Shown here: piece by piece, positions 1-7,659 of the stretch
How the letters are laid out: each line of letters starts with the position of its first letter
How positions within the stretch are numbered: the first letter of the stretch is position 1
From: Flavobacteriales bacterium UBA5081
Lineage (GTDB): Bacteria > Bacteroidota > Bacteroidia > Flavobacteriales_E > Vicingaceae
Assembly (NCBI GenBank): GCA_002415785.1
Contig: DIAJ01000004.1
Span: 1-26,218, forward strand
Direction: 5' to 3'
DNA length: 26,218 bases
Program-made: the position numbers and the translations under genes
The notes under the pieces: model-generated
The model's input: the letters and a program-made list of their open reading frames with translations, nothing else
Told to the model about the DNA's origin: nothing
Databases searched by the model: none

Positions 1-2
1 CG

Positions 3-34
3 AAAAAGCCGAAGAGAATATTCCCTTCGGCTAT
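3..34 (-). terminator. Rho-independent terminator of the YceI gene
   Basis: An 8-bp perfect stem (AGCCGAAG at 7-14, CTTCGGCT at 25-32) with a 10-base loop is followed, read leftwards, by a run of five T. It lies about 55 bases beyond the stop codon of the leftward YceI gene, as expected for its terminator. Confidence 0.75.
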
Positions 35-88
35 AATTAATCTATTAAAAACTGTCAACCTATTTTAGGACGACTCATTGATTTTTAT

Positions 89-727
89 TTAAAACATCAA
101 CTTAACCTTAAGGTGAACATCGTCAGAAATAACAATGTCTTCAGCAGGGTGAGAAAAAGCAACATCGTATTTTTTACGATCGATTGTTAGTTTACCACTA
201 GCTGCATTTTCATTAAAGTCAATTTCAACATCTGTAATTGTTTCTTCGTTGGTGTTTCCACGAACGGTTAAATTACCTGTTATTGTGTTGTTTTCTGTGT
301 CGTGTGAAATAATTTCAAAGGTTGATGTTGGATGATTGGCAACATCGAAAAAGTCAGGGGATGATAAATGCTCAATCAATTTTTCTTTAGATTTACCTTC
401 TTCAGGATTATAATTATCATCTGTAGCTGTCATTGTAGTTAAGTCAATTGTAAAATTTCCTTCAGTAATTTGCTCACCTTTAGTGGTGAACATGCCTTCA
501 ACTACATCAACTGTTCCGGTGTGCTCATAAACACCTAAAACCTCTCCCGACCACATTACTTTACTATCGTGAGGAGTTACAGTAAATTCTTGAACAACTG
601 CTTTTTCTTCCGTTTTGGCAGCTTCTTTTTTATCGCTTGTTTCTTCAGTTTTCTTTTCAGCACCACCACAAGCTGCTAACGCAACGCTTAATGATACTCC
701 TAATACTAATCGGCTTACATTTTTCAT
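89..727 (-). CDS. YceI-family lipoprotein
   Basis: The predicted protein has 212 residues. Residues 1-20 form a lipoprotein signal ending in the lipobox LAAC (Cys20), then a Lys/Glu-rich linker to about residue 47, then a YceI-like lipocalin-fold domain to the end (phrases such as HDSKVMWSGEVLG and HPTSTFEI fit the family). YceI proteins bind long hydrophobic isoprenoid-like molecules in the cell envelope; the ligand here is unknown. An upstream in-frame ATG at 793 would add 22 residues before the signal peptide; I chose 727 because a TACATTTG promoter box (758-765, minus strand) lies between the two and because the signal peptide begins there. Single-gene unit with its own terminator at 3-34. 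Confidence 0.88.
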   Translation of the reverse strand: MKNVSRLVLGVSLSVALAACGGAEKKTEETSDKKEAAKTEEKAVVQEFTVTPHDSKVMWSGEVLGVYEHTGTVDVVEGMFTTKGEQITEGNFTIDLTTMTATDDNYNPEEGKSKEKLIEHLSSPDFFDVANHPTSTFEIISHDTENNTITGNLTVRGNTNEETITDVEIDFNENAASGKLTIDRKKYDVAFSHPAEDIVISDDVHLKVKLMF

Positions 728-757
728 TTTTCTAGTTTTTAAATGGTTTAAGTTTAA

Positions 758-765
758 CAAATGTA
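758..765 (-). promoter_or_regulatory. Bacteroidota -7 box for the YceI gene
   Basis: TACATTTG on the minus strand matches TAnnTTTG exactly. It would place the transcript start about 24 bases before the ATG at 727, and so argues against the longer reading frame from 793. I see no clear -33 element. Confidence 0.45.
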
Positions 766-818
766 TAAAAATTTTATTTAGATGTAGGTACAACTATTTA
801 CTTTCTATTTTGTTCAAT

Positions 819-1340
819 TTATATTCGAGAATTTTGATTGTATTTCTTAATTAGTTCATTTAAACGCTTATACTCAATCTTCCCTTCTTCAGTAATCAAA
901 TGCTCTACAATTGCTAAGGAGCGTCTTATTTTTATCTCAGAACTTTTTATTTGGTTAACTAGATGAATTAAGTTACGCTGTTTGCCGGGAGTTAATTTCT
1001 CAAAATACTTAAGTGCAAGAGGTTCTTCTTCTAAACAAACTTTAAATTCTTCAGCCATCGGCATGCCATACTTTGAGCGATCTTTCTCAATTGTTAGCTC
1101 AACAATTTCGTTTAATTGAATCCCCAATTTCTTTTTAAGTGCTTGTTTAAGCAAAATAAAATAGCCTTTTGGCGAAGGCATTAATGCACAGTGAATTTTT
1201 TCTTTGTCATTTAAAGTACAAACTATTCTTCGATCTTTACCTTCAATATATTTTTGCGCTACTTCATCCGGGATTCTAATAAAGTACGACCAGAGCTTGG
1301 TGTCTTCAAATTTTTCAAGTGGAAGTTTTAGATTGTCCAT
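819..1340 (-). CDS. YdeI/OmdA-family protein (DUF1905 plus OmdA-like)
   Basis: The product has 173 residues, with no signal peptide or membrane segment. Residues 1-90 look like a DUF1905-type small beta-barrel (the stretch around FIRIPDEVA and later GYFILLKQALKKKLG). The C-terminal third, with LKYFEKLTPGKQRNLIHLVNQIKS, is the helical YdeI/OmdA (bacteriocin-protection or OmpD-associated) segment. Members are widespread in Bacteroidota and their biochemical role is not known. A distant relative with the same LxPGKQ motif lies at 15942-16529. Divergent from paaE, with about 100 bases of shared promoter region. Confidence 0.8.
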   Translation of the reverse strand: MDNLKLPLEKFEDTKLWSYFIRIPDEVAQKYIEGKDRRIVCTLNDKEKIHCALMPSPKGYFILLKQALKKKLGIQLNEIVELTIEKDRSKYGMPMAEEFKVCLEEEPLALKYFEKLTPGKQRNLIHLVNQIKSSEIKIRRSLAIVEHLITEEGKIEYKRLNELIKKYNQNSRI

Positions 1341-1381
1341 TTTAAGTTAAAAAAATAGATTTTTGTATAGGTTTAGCTTGT

Positions 1382-1389
1382 CAAAAATA
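1382..1389 (-). promoter_or_regulatory. -7 box for the leftward YdeI/OmdA gene
   Basis: TATTTTTG on the minus strand matches TAnnTTTG and sits about 40 bases before the ATG at 1340. It is 27 bases from the rightward paa box at 1417-1424, so the two promoters are divergent and nearly back to back. Confidence 0.4.
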
Positions 1390-1416
1390 AAGTTTTCGCT
1401 CCAAAGGGCATTTTGG

Positions 1417-1424
1417 TAAATTTG
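1417..1424 (+). promoter_or_regulatory. -7 box of the paa operon promoter
   Basis: TAAATTTG matches TAnnTTTG exactly, 19 bases before the paaE ATG. A T-rich TTTT at 1393-1396, about 20 bases upstream, may serve as the -33 element. No PaaR/PaaX-type operator was recognised around it. Confidence 0.5.
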
Positions 1425-1443
1425 TCATCCTTAAATAAAAATA

Positions 1444-2508
1444 ATGTCTCAGAAATTTTATCCCATAAAACTTAAAGAAGTTCAAAAAACAACTGAAGAT
1501 GCTACTGTTTTGAGCTTTGAAGTTCCCGATGAATTAAAAGAAGCCTTTAAGTATCGAGAAGGACAATACTTGACCTTGAAAACCAACATTAAAGGCGAGG
1601 AAGTTCGTCGTTCATATTCCTTATGTTCAAGTCCTTTAGATGATGAGTGGAAGGTGGCAGTTAAGAAAATTGAAGAAGGTCGGTTTTCAACTTTTGCTAA
1701 TGATGAGCTGAAAGCGGGGGACCAATTAGAAGTAATGCCTCCCAACGGACGTTTTTACTGTGACATTGAACCTCAAAAGCAGAAGTCTTATGTTGCTTTT
1801 GCAGCCGGAAGTGGAATTACACCGATTAACTCCATCATTAAAACTCATCTGAATCAAGAAGAGAATGCCAGTTTTTCTCTTTTCTTTCAGAATAGGAGTG
1901 TGCAAAGTATTATGCTGAGAGAGGAAATAGAGGGTTTGAAAAATCAATTTCTTGGTCGATTTGAGCTCTACCATTTCTTAACTCAGGAAGAAAGAGATGC
2001 TCCATTGTTTAATGGCAGAATTGACAAAGAAAAGTTAGACGAGATCAACGATAAAATTTTAGACTTTAAGACTGTTGACGACTTTTTTATTTGCGGTCCA
2101 ACGGATTTAATTTTTATGATTAGAGATTATATTATCGACCAAGGTATTGATGAAAAGAAGATTCACTTTGAGCTGTTTAATACGCCAACAAAGAAGAAGA
2201 AAAAAGCTACAACATCGAACAATAAAGACTTGAGTGATGTTTCAATCATTAATAATGGCACAAAAATATCCTTTAAAATGCCACAAAATGGCGAGAATAT
2301 TTTAGATGCCGCACTTCGCAACAATGCCGACTTGCCTTTTGCCTGTAAAGGAGGAGTTTGCTGCACATGTAGAGCTAAACTAATGGAAGGCGATGTGGAA
2401 ATGGAAGTGAATTACGCTTTGGAAAAAGATGAGGTTGAAGCCGGTTATATTTTAACTTGCCAATCTATACCAAAGTCTCAAAAAATTTTAGTAGATTTCG
2501 ATAGCTAA
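1444..2508 (+). CDS. paaE: Phenylacetyl-CoA 1,2-epoxidase reductase PaaE
   Basis: A flavin-dependent reductase of 354 residues that passes electrons from NAD(P)H through FAD and a [2Fe-2S] cluster to the diiron oxygenase PaaA. The order is FAD-binding barrel (RRSYSLCSSP near residue 55), nucleotide-binding domain (GSGITPINSI near 122), a Lys-rich linker near 250, and a plant-type ferredoxin domain with cluster ligands Cys301, Cys306, Cys309 and Cys339. This fusion is the standard PaaE layout. It is the first gene of the operon, 13 bases before paaA; the promoter box at 1417-1424 supports the ATG at 1444. Confidence 0.95.
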   Translation: MSQKFYPIKLKEVQKTTEDATVLSFEVPDELKEAFKYREGQYLTLKTNIKGEEVRRSYSLCSSPLDDEWKVAVKKIEEGRFSTFANDELKAGDQLEVMPPNGRFYCDIEPQKQKSYVAFAAGSGITPINSIIKTHLNQEENASFSLFFQNRSVQSIMLREEIEGLKNQFLGRFELYHFLTQEERDAPLFNGRIDKEKLDEINDKILDFKTVDDFFICGPTDLIFMIRDYIIDQGIDEKKIHFELFNTPTKKKKKATTSNNKDLSDVSIINNGTKISFKMPQNGENILDAALRNNADLPFACKGGVCCTCRAKLMEGDVEMEVNYALEKDEVEAGYILTCQSIPKSQKILVDFDS

Positions 2509-2521
2509 ACACCAAGAAATT

Positions 2522-3475
2522 ATGGATAATAAAAGCAGAAACTTAGAAGAAGAATTTCAGGCTAGAATTGATGCCGGAGAGAATATTGAGGCAAAGGATT
2601 GGATGCCCGAAAAGTATCGTAAAACACATATTCGCCAAATATCGCAACACGCCCATTCTGAAGTGGTAGGAATGCTGCCGGAAGGCAATTGGATCACTAG
2701 AGCTCCTTCATTAAGAAGAAAAGTAGCGCTTTTGGCTAAAGTGCAAGATGAAGCTGGACATGGATTATACCTCTACAGTGCTGCAGAAACTTTGGGCATT
2801 AGTCGAGATGAATTAATGGAGCAACTAAACTCTGGTAAAGCCAAGTATTCTTCTATATTTAATTATCCGAGTTTAACTTGGGCAGATATGGGAGCCATCG
2901 GTTGGTTAGTTGATGGTGCAGCCATTATCAATCAAGTAATGTTGACAAAAACCTCTTACGGACCTTATGCGCGTGCAATGGTGCGTATATGTAAAGAAGA
3001 GAGTTTTCACCAACGCCAAGGTTATGAAATTATGCTCACGCTTTGTAATGGCACTGAAGCTCAGAAAGCCATGGCACAAGATGCATTAAACCGTTGGTGG
3101 TGGCCATCGCTTATGATGTTTGGTCCGAGAGATGAAGAGTCTCCACATACTGAGCAATCTATGAAGTGGAAGATTAAGAGGAAAACCAATGATGAATTGC
3201 GTCAGCAGTTTATTGATCAAACAGTTCCACAGGCAGATTTATTAGGTTTAACCATTCCGGATAAAGACTTAAAGTGGAATGATGAACGAGGAAGCTACGA
3301 TTTTGGTCCAATTGATTGGGAAGAGTTTTGGAATGTGGTAAAAGGCAATGGACTTTGTAACCGCAAACGCTTAAAAGCAAGAAATGAGGCCTGGGATAAT
3401 GGTAAGTGGGTTCGTGATGCAGCCGTAGCTTATGCCGAAAAACAAGCAGAGCGAAAGGTAAGCAAAGCCGGATAA
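2522..3475 (+). CDS. paaA: Phenylacetyl-CoA 1,2-epoxidase catalytic subunit PaaA
   Basis: This is the diiron oxygenase subunit, 317 residues, that inserts one oxygen of O2 into the aromatic ring of phenylacetyl-CoA to give the 1,2-epoxide. Two ExxH metal motifs are visible, Glu77-His80 (in QDEAGHG) and Glu160-His163 (in KEESFHQRQG), as in a four-helix ferritin-like diiron protein. Length and sequence are normal for PaaA. It partners with PaaC in the oxygenase core. The gap to paaB is 29 bases. Confidence 0.96.
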   Translation: MDNKSRNLEEEFQARIDAGENIEAKDWMPEKYRKTHIRQISQHAHSEVVGMLPEGNWITRAPSLRRKVALLAKVQDEAGHGLYLYSAAETLGISRDELMEQLNSGKAKYSSIFNYPSLTWADMGAIGWLVDGAAIINQVMLTKTSYGPYARAMVRICKEESFHQRQGYEIMLTLCNGTEAQKAMAQDALNRWWWPSLMMFGPRDEESPHTEQSMKWKIKRKTNDELRQQFIDQTVPQADLLGLTIPDKDLKWNDERGSYDFGPIDWEEFWNVVKGNGLCNRKRLKARNEAWDNGKWVRDAAVAYAEKQAERKVSKAG

Positions 3476-3504
3476 AATAGTATTGACAATCAAATCATAA
3501 TAGA

Positions 3505-3789
3505 ATGAAAAAGGAATGGCCCATTTGGGAAATCTTTATAAGAAGTAAAAACGGTTTGGAACACAGACACGTTGGAAGTTTACATGCTGCGGATGCCGAA
3601 ATGGCAATTCAAAATGCAAGGGATGTTTACACCAGAAGACAAGAAGGAGTAAGCGTTTGGGTGGTAGAATCTAAGCACATTACGGCTTCTAATCCGGAAA
3701 AGAGCGGTGAACTTTTTGAACCGGCAAAGGATAAAGTATACCGTCATCCTACTTTTTATAATTTACCTGATGAAGTTAAACACATGTAA
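3505..3789 (+). CDS. paaB: Phenylacetyl-CoA epoxidase subunit PaaB
   Basis: This small protein of 94 residues begins with the typical WPIWEIFIRSKNGLEHRHVG segment of PaaB. In the characterised complex PaaB bridges PaaAC dimers and is needed for electron transfer from PaaE. The sequence shows no cofactor motif. It is 3 bases before paaC, so translation is probably coupled. Confidence 0.95.
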   Translation: MKKEWPIWEIFIRSKNGLEHRHVGSLHAADAEMAIQNARDVYTRRQEGVSVWVVESKHITASNPEKSGELFEPAKDKVYRHPTFYNLPDEVKHM

Positions 3790-3792
3790 GGC

Positions 3793-4548
3793 ATGGAGCA
3801 AGAGAAATTAGTCAACTACATAACAATACTTGGAGATAACTCCATGATTCTAGGTCAGCGTTTGGGGGAACTTTGCGGACATGGACCTGAATTGGAAACC
3901 GACATTGCACTTACCAACATTTCTCTAGATTTGTTTGGTCAAGTTCGTAACTATTTTCAATATGCCGCAGAAGTAGAAGGCAAAGGCAGAACGGAAGATG
4001 ATTTTGCAATGCTTCGATTAGAGCATGAGTACAAAAACTCCCTATTAGTTGAACAGCCAAACACCGACTTTGCTTTTGTAATTGTTCGTCAATTCTTTTA
4101 TGATGTTTTTCAACGATTATTGATGAAGTCCTTAATAAACAGTAAAAACGACCAACTAGCTGCTATTGCTAAAAAGTCAATTAAAGAGGTAGAATATCAT
4201 TTTGACTTTTCCTCCACATGGATGAAAAGACTAGGGGATGGCACCGGTGAAAGCCACGAAAGAGTACAACATGCGGTAAATGAGCTTTGGCGTTTTGCCA
4301 TGGACTTATTCAAGGAAACTGAAACGGAAAAGTGGGCTGCTGAAATGGGGTTAGGTCCCGATTTAAATGAATTGAAGTCAGAATATTTGAAAGTAGTAAA
4401 AGAAATTTGTGACGAAGCAACAATAGAACTACCACAAGAAGAAGTTTTTCAATACGGCGGTAAAGAAGGCAGACATTCAGAGTACCTTGGCTATATTTTG
4501 ACTGACTTTCAATATATGCAAAGAGCATATCCAAATATGAAATGGTAA
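3793..4548 (+). CDS. paaC: Phenylacetyl-CoA epoxidase structural subunit PaaC
   Basis: This 251-residue ferritin-like helical protein is related to PaaA but lacks a working diiron site in the family; it forms the heterodimer core with PaaA. Recognisable segments include the N-terminal DNSMILGQRLGELCGHGPELE and DIALTNISLDLFGQVRNYF regions and the C-terminal GRHSEYLGYILTDFQYMQRAYP. One base separates its stop from paaD. Confidence 0.95.
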   Translation: MEQEKLVNYITILGDNSMILGQRLGELCGHGPELETDIALTNISLDLFGQVRNYFQYAAEVEGKGRTEDDFAMLRLEHEYKNSLLVEQPNTDFAFVIVRQFFYDVFQRLLMKSLINSKNDQLAAIAKKSIKEVEYHFDFSSTWMKRLGDGTGESHERVQHAVNELWRFAMDLFKETETEKWAAEMGLGPDLNELKSEYLKVVKEICDEATIELPQEEVFQYGGKEGRHSEYLGYILTDFQYMQRAYPNMKW

Positions 4549-4549
4549 A

Positions 4550-5038
4550 ATGTCTAATGTTGCTGAAATAAAATCAATTCTTAAAAAGGTACACGACCCT
4601 GAAATTCCCGTTTTATCGGTGATGGATATGGGAGTTGTTCAGAGTGTTAAATTGAATGAGGACGGCAGCTATTTGATTGAAATAATACCAACTTATTCCG
4701 GTTGTCCGGCAATGGATACCATTGCAGATGATATCAAAGCTGAGTTAGAAAAAAATAATATTAAAGCAGAAGTGAAGCAGGTGCTGAGCCCTGCTTGGAC
4801 GACTGACATGATTACTGAAGAAGGGCGTCAGGCATTGGAAAAATACGGTATTGCAGCTCCCTTAAGCGCTTCTGCAGATAAAGCTGCACTAAGTGGTGAG
4901 AAAAATCAAGTGCAGTGTACACATTGCGGATCAAAAAACACAAAAATGGTCAGTCGTTTTGGCTCTACCGCTTGCAAAGCCCTTTTTCAATGCAACGATT
5001 GCCATGAGCCTTTTGATTACTTTAAGTGTTTGAGGTAA
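4550..5038 (+). CDS. paaD: PaaD, MIP18-family assembly factor of phenylacetyl-CoA epoxidase
   Basis: A protein of 162 residues. Residues 1-100 are a DUF59/MIP18 domain (VHDPEIPVLSVMDMGVV, then YSGCPAMDTIADDI); the last 45 carry four or more cysteines in a zinc-ribbon-like arrangement (CTHCGS, FGSTACKALFQCNDC). MIP18 proteins help insert Fe-S clusters, and PaaD is thought to mature the [2Fe-2S] centre of PaaE. It closes the paaEABCD run. No hairpin terminator follows in the 85 bases before the TRL genes. Confidence 0.94.
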   Translation: MSNVAEIKSILKKVHDPEIPVLSVMDMGVVQSVKLNEDGSYLIEIIPTYSGCPAMDTIADDIKAELEKNNIKAEVKQVLSPAWTTDMITEEGRQALEKYGIAAPLSASADKAALSGEKNQVQCTHCGSKNTKMVSRFGSTACKALFQCNDCHEPFDYFKCLR

Positions 5039-5123
5039 TTAAAACCACTTATCTTTTATTTTATACGGTATTATACTTATACTTGCCAAAGTTTAACATT
5101 TATTAATCGTAAAAAATAACTTT

Positions 5124-5387
5124 ATGAAAAAAATTCAAAGCTTAATTGCTGCTTTGGTGATTACAGTTGGATTGTCCTCTTGCGTGGTGTACGAAACACA
5201 TACAGTAACAGGTAACCCAATTGGAACCAAAAAAGGAGTTGCGAAAGCAAATGCATTTAAACCAAATGCCGACTATACAATGCGAACCGCAGCTAAAAAA
5301 GGAAAGATAAGTAAGATTGGAAGTGTGGATACAAGGGTTACCGTATTCATTATTCCATTTTATAAAACAGTTGTAACAGGAGAATAA
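5124..5387 (+). CDS. TRL-like lipoprotein, copy 1
   Basis: An 87-residue protein with a lipoprotein signal ending in LSSC (Cys20), followed by a small domain with the two hallmarks of TRL-like proteins: NPIGTKKGVAKA near residue 31 and AAKKGKISKIGSVD near 56. The function of the family is unknown. It is the first of three adjacent paralogues and lacks the roughly 10-residue insert that copies 2 and 3 carry after the GVA motif. A near-consensus -7 box, TATACTTG at 5078-5085 (one mismatch), suggests that the triplet may have its own promoter rather than depending on the paa promoter. Confidence 0.82.
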   Translation: MKKIQSLIAALVITVGLSSCVVYETHTVTGNPIGTKKGVAKANAFKPNADYTMRTAAKKGKISKIGSVDTRVTVFIIPFYKTVVTGE

Positions 5388-5394
5388 TAGTATT

Positions 5395-5682
5395 ATGAAA
5401 AAGATAAACGGAATAATTGCAGGAGCTATTATAGCAATGGGCTTATTTTCCTGCACAGTTACAGCACCATACGCTGTAACCGAACACCCAATAGGTAAAA
5501 ATAAAGGAGTATCAAAAACTACTGTAATCTTGGGCACAATTCAATTGAACAAAGATTACGGTATAGCTGATGCTGCTAAAAATGGTAAAATCACAGGGCC
5601 GGTTTCAACTGTAGACCTGAAGATATCAAATTATATTTTGTTTTCAACTAAAGAGTTGATTGTAACAGAAGCTGAAAATTAA
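5395..5682 (+). CDS. TRL-like lipoprotein, copy 2
   Basis: This 95-residue paralogue of the preceding gene has a signal ending in LFSC (Cys20), then HPIGKNKGVSKT, an ILGTIQLNKDYGI insert, AAKNGKITGPVSTVD, and an aliphatic C-terminus ending in LIVTEAEN. It starts 7 bases after the stop of copy 1. The three copies have clearly drifted apart, so the duplication is not recent. Confidence 0.82.
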   Translation: MKKINGIIAGAIIAMGLFSCTVTAPYAVTEHPIGKNKGVSKTTVILGTIQLNKDYGIADAAKNGKITGPVSTVDLKISNYILFSTKELIVTEAEN

Positions 5683-5693
5683 AAAAGACTATT

Positions 5694-5984
5694 ATGAAAT
5701 TTATTAGAAATATAACATTATTTGGAGTAATTGTATTCTTGTCCTCCTGTGCTGTGTCGGGACCTCAGACTGTCCCTGCTGCTTTAGTAACAAAAAATGA
5801 TGTTGGTACTAAAGAAGGAGTAGCTGAAAGAACTATATGGTTGGGAATCTGGATTGGTAATACAGATTTGAGTATTACAAAAGCTGCTAAAAATGGTAAA
5901 ATTACCAAGATAGCAACAGTTGATTCTGAAATTGAATCTGGTTTCTTGAAAACAACCTATAGAACAATTGTTACAGGAGAGTAG
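5694..5984 (+). CDS. TRL-like lipoprotein, copy 3
   Basis: The third paralogue has 96 residues, with signal ending LSSC (Cys19), NDVGTKEGVAER, an IWLGIWIGNTDLSI insert shared in position with copy 2, AAKNGKITKIATVDSEI, and the same final TGE as copy 1. It is 11 bases downstream of copy 2 and followed by a strong terminator at 6011-6039, so the triplet ends its own transcription unit. Confidence 0.82.
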   Translation: MKFIRNITLFGVIVFLSSCAVSGPQTVPAALVTKNDVGTKEGVAERTIWLGIWIGNTDLSITKAAKNGKITKIATVDSEIESGFLKTTYRTIVTGE

Positions 5985-6010
5985 TTTAACTCAATAAATA
6001 CTTTAATTTA

Positions 6011-6039
6011 GAGGTTGCAATTTTGTAACCTCTTTTTTT
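6011..6039 (+). terminator. Rho-independent terminator after the TRL triplet
   Basis: Arms GAGGTTGCA at 6011-6019 and TGTAACCTC at 6024-6032 form a stem with one G-T pair, followed directly by seven T (6033-6039). It ends only 12 bases before the paaG ATG, so transcripts from the upstream genes should largely stop before paaG. Confidence 0.8.
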
Positions 6040-6051
6040 ATACAGTTTATT

Positions 6052-6831
6052 ATGGATTCTATTAAGAAGGAAGTAAAGGGTGAGGTATGTGTAATAACCT
6101 TAAATCGCCCTCAAGCATTCAATAGTTTTAACCGAGAAATGGCACTGGCTTTTCAAGAAGCCTTGGATGCGGCAAATCATGATAAGTTAGTTCGTGCGAT
6201 TGTTATTCGTGGGGAAGGGAAAGCTTTTTGTGCAGGCCAAGATTTAAAGGAGGTAACTTCTCCTGAGTTAAACCCCGGCTTTAAAAAGATATTGGATGAG
6301 CACTATGGTCCAATTGTTAAAAAAATAAGAACAACAGCAAAGCCAATTATTGCAGCAGTTAACGGAGTAGCTGCCGGTGCCGGAGCTAATATTGCTTTGG
6401 CTTGCGATGTAGTAGTTGCCGTTGAAAATGCGTCTTTTATTCAAGCTTTTAGCGCCATAGGTTTAATCCCCGACAGTGGTGGAACTTTTTTCTTACCCCG
6501 TTTAATCGGTTTTCAAAAGGCTTCCGCTTTAGCAATGTTGGGTGATAAAGTTTCTGCCAAAGAAGCTGAGCAAATGGGAATGATTTACAAAGCTTTTTCA
6601 GCAGAGGAATTTGAAGAGCAACTAAACACTTTGGCTACCAAACTAGCTAAGATGCCTACAAAAGGTCTGGCTTTAACTAAAGCAGCTTTTAACCAGTCGA
6701 TGACAAATGATTTAGATGCACAATTAGCCCTAGAGTCCAAGCTGCAAATTGAAGCCAGTTCAACAGATGATTATCATGAGGGAGTTAGTGCTTTTGTTGA
6801 AAAGAGAAAGCCCAACTTTAAAGGGAAATAA
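6052..6831 (+). CDS. paaG: 1,2-epoxyphenylacetyl-CoA isomerase PaaG (crotonase family)
   Basis: This crotonase-fold enzyme of 259 residues converts the ring epoxide made by PaaABCE into the seven-membered oxepin-CoA. The oxyanion-hole segment CAGQDLKEV lies near residue 61 and NGVAAGAGAN near 105. Asp141 in GLIPDSGGTFFLPR is the expected catalytic acid. The C-terminal DYHEGVSAFVEKRKPNFKGK closely matches PaaG rather than generic enoyl-CoA hydratases. The start lies 12 bases beyond a terminator, so expression needs readthrough or a promoter inside that hairpin; I see no TAnnTTTG box. paaZ, paaH, paaJ and paaK are not in the window. Confidence 0.9.
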   Translation: MDSIKKEVKGEVCVITLNRPQAFNSFNREMALAFQEALDAANHDKLVRAIVIRGEGKAFCAGQDLKEVTSPELNPGFKKILDEHYGPIVKKIRTTAKPIIAAVNGVAAGAGANIALACDVVVAVENASFIQAFSAIGLIPDSGGTFFLPRLIGFQKASALAMLGDKVSAKEAEQMGMIYKAFSAEEFEEQLNTLATKLAKMPTKGLALTKAAFNQSMTNDLDAQLALESKLQIEASSTDDYHEGVSAFVEKRKPNFKGK

Positions 6832-6853
6832 TAAATTTAGTAGCACTTCTAAT

Positions 6854-7285
6854 TTACCCCAACCCCCCAAACCGAACAGCCACTCCACAAATTAAGAAAC
6901 CTACAGCAAAAAGCGTAACCAATATAATATGAACCGCTAAAAAGTTGAGGTTTTTGTCATTGAGTTTTGGAAAAATAAATAGCCGTGCATTTATAGCTAA
7001 GGCAATGGTGGCAAAAAGCAAGAATAGTTTTATTGAAATGGCAGTTTGCTGTGGGGTTTCAAATGCTATAAGAGTTGGACTGTATTTGAGCGCAAGCATT
7101 ACGCCGGTAACTACTTGGATCAACAAAGCAGGCATCCCAACTTTTTCATATTTCTTTTCAAAATAGAGTAAGGGGGCAAAATCTCTACTTTTTAAAACTT
7201 CGGGCAATATCCTAATTGTTAATACCAAATGTCCACCAATCCAGATACAAGCACCAATGAGGTGTAGTGTGATTAACCAAATCAT
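6854..7285 (-). CDS. CopD-like membrane protein
   Basis: This 143-residue integral membrane protein has four predicted helices (about 1-22, 50-70, 82-103, 115-137). The first holds His8 and His19 in HLIGACIWIGGH, a pattern seen in the CopD / cytochrome-b-like superfamily. Related proteins are linked to copper import or haem binding; the substrate here is not shown by the sequence. Its ATG overlaps the stop codon of the upstream gene (ATGA at 7282-7285), so the two are translationally coupled. It ends convergently with paaG, 22 bases apart. Confidence 0.75.
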   Translation of the reverse strand: MIWLITLHLIGACIWIGGHLVLTIRILPEVLKSRDFAPLLYFEKKYEKVGMPALLIQVVTGVMLALKYSPTLIAFETPQQTAISIKLFLLFATIALAINARLFIFPKLNDKNLNFLAVHIILVTLFAVGFLICGVAVRFGGLG

Positions 7286-7593
7286 TTTAACTTCTCTACA
7301 ATTTTTGCCGTTTCGGGGTTTGAGTAAACCCCAAAGGCGTTCACTATTTGACCTTTTATTTTGTATTTGTCGGAGGAAATGGCATATACAATCATTTCAT
7401 CTCCAGGGTCTGTATCTCCTTCAAAACGATACTTTTCATCAATTTTAAATTCCGATGGATCTAAAGATTGTTCTGTTGTATGACAATACAAACAATCTCT
7501 TTCTACCAATAGCTTGATGTCATTGGTATAACCTCTTTTGCTGAGGTCATTCATGGCTTCGCTTACGGTGTTATAACTTTTGGGAGTGCTCAT
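7282..7593 (-). CDS. Small conserved Bacteroidota protein, function unknown
   Basis: A soluble 103-residue protein with no signal peptide. It resembles a family common in Bacteroidota whose members are often mislabelled phosphoribosylpyrophosphate synthetase, with the recurring pattern of an N-terminal SEAMNDLSKRGYTNDIKL helix, then FKIDEKYRFEG and TDPGDEMIVYAISS. It is far too short for that enzyme and has no PRPP-binding motif. A CLYCH (CxxCH) motif is present near residue 34, but without export the protein is unlikely to carry c-type haem; metal binding is possible. Coupled to the CopD-like gene and divergent from ric. Confidence 0.72.
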   Translation of the reverse strand: MSTPKSYNTVSEAMNDLSKRGYTNDIKLLVERDCLYCHTTEQSLDPSEFKIDEKYRFEGDTDPGDEMIVYAISSDKYKIKGQIVNAFGVYSNPETAKIVEKLK

Positions 7594-7638
7594 TATTGTT
7601 GATTTTTAAATTTATACTACTAAGCTAAGAATATTTCA

Positions 7639-7646
7639 CAAAATTA
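7639..7646 (-). promoter_or_regulatory. -7 box of the leftward pair
   Basis: TAATTTTG on the minus strand matches TAnnTTTG, about 46 bases before the ATG at 7593. It lies 15 bases from the first ATCCGAA half site, so a factor bound there could affect both divergent promoters. Confidence 0.4.
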
Positions 7647-7659
7647 AAAAAGATATTTT

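Noticed and set aside
1482..2366. Antisense reading frames within paaE
   Set aside because: They lie opposite a well-conserved gene, have no family features, and reflect codon bias of the real frame.
7480..7500. CxxCH motif (CLYCH) suggesting a c-type cytochrome
   Set aside because: The protein has no signal peptide, so it would not meet the periplasmic haem-attachment machinery, and the rest fits a soluble Bacteroidota family.
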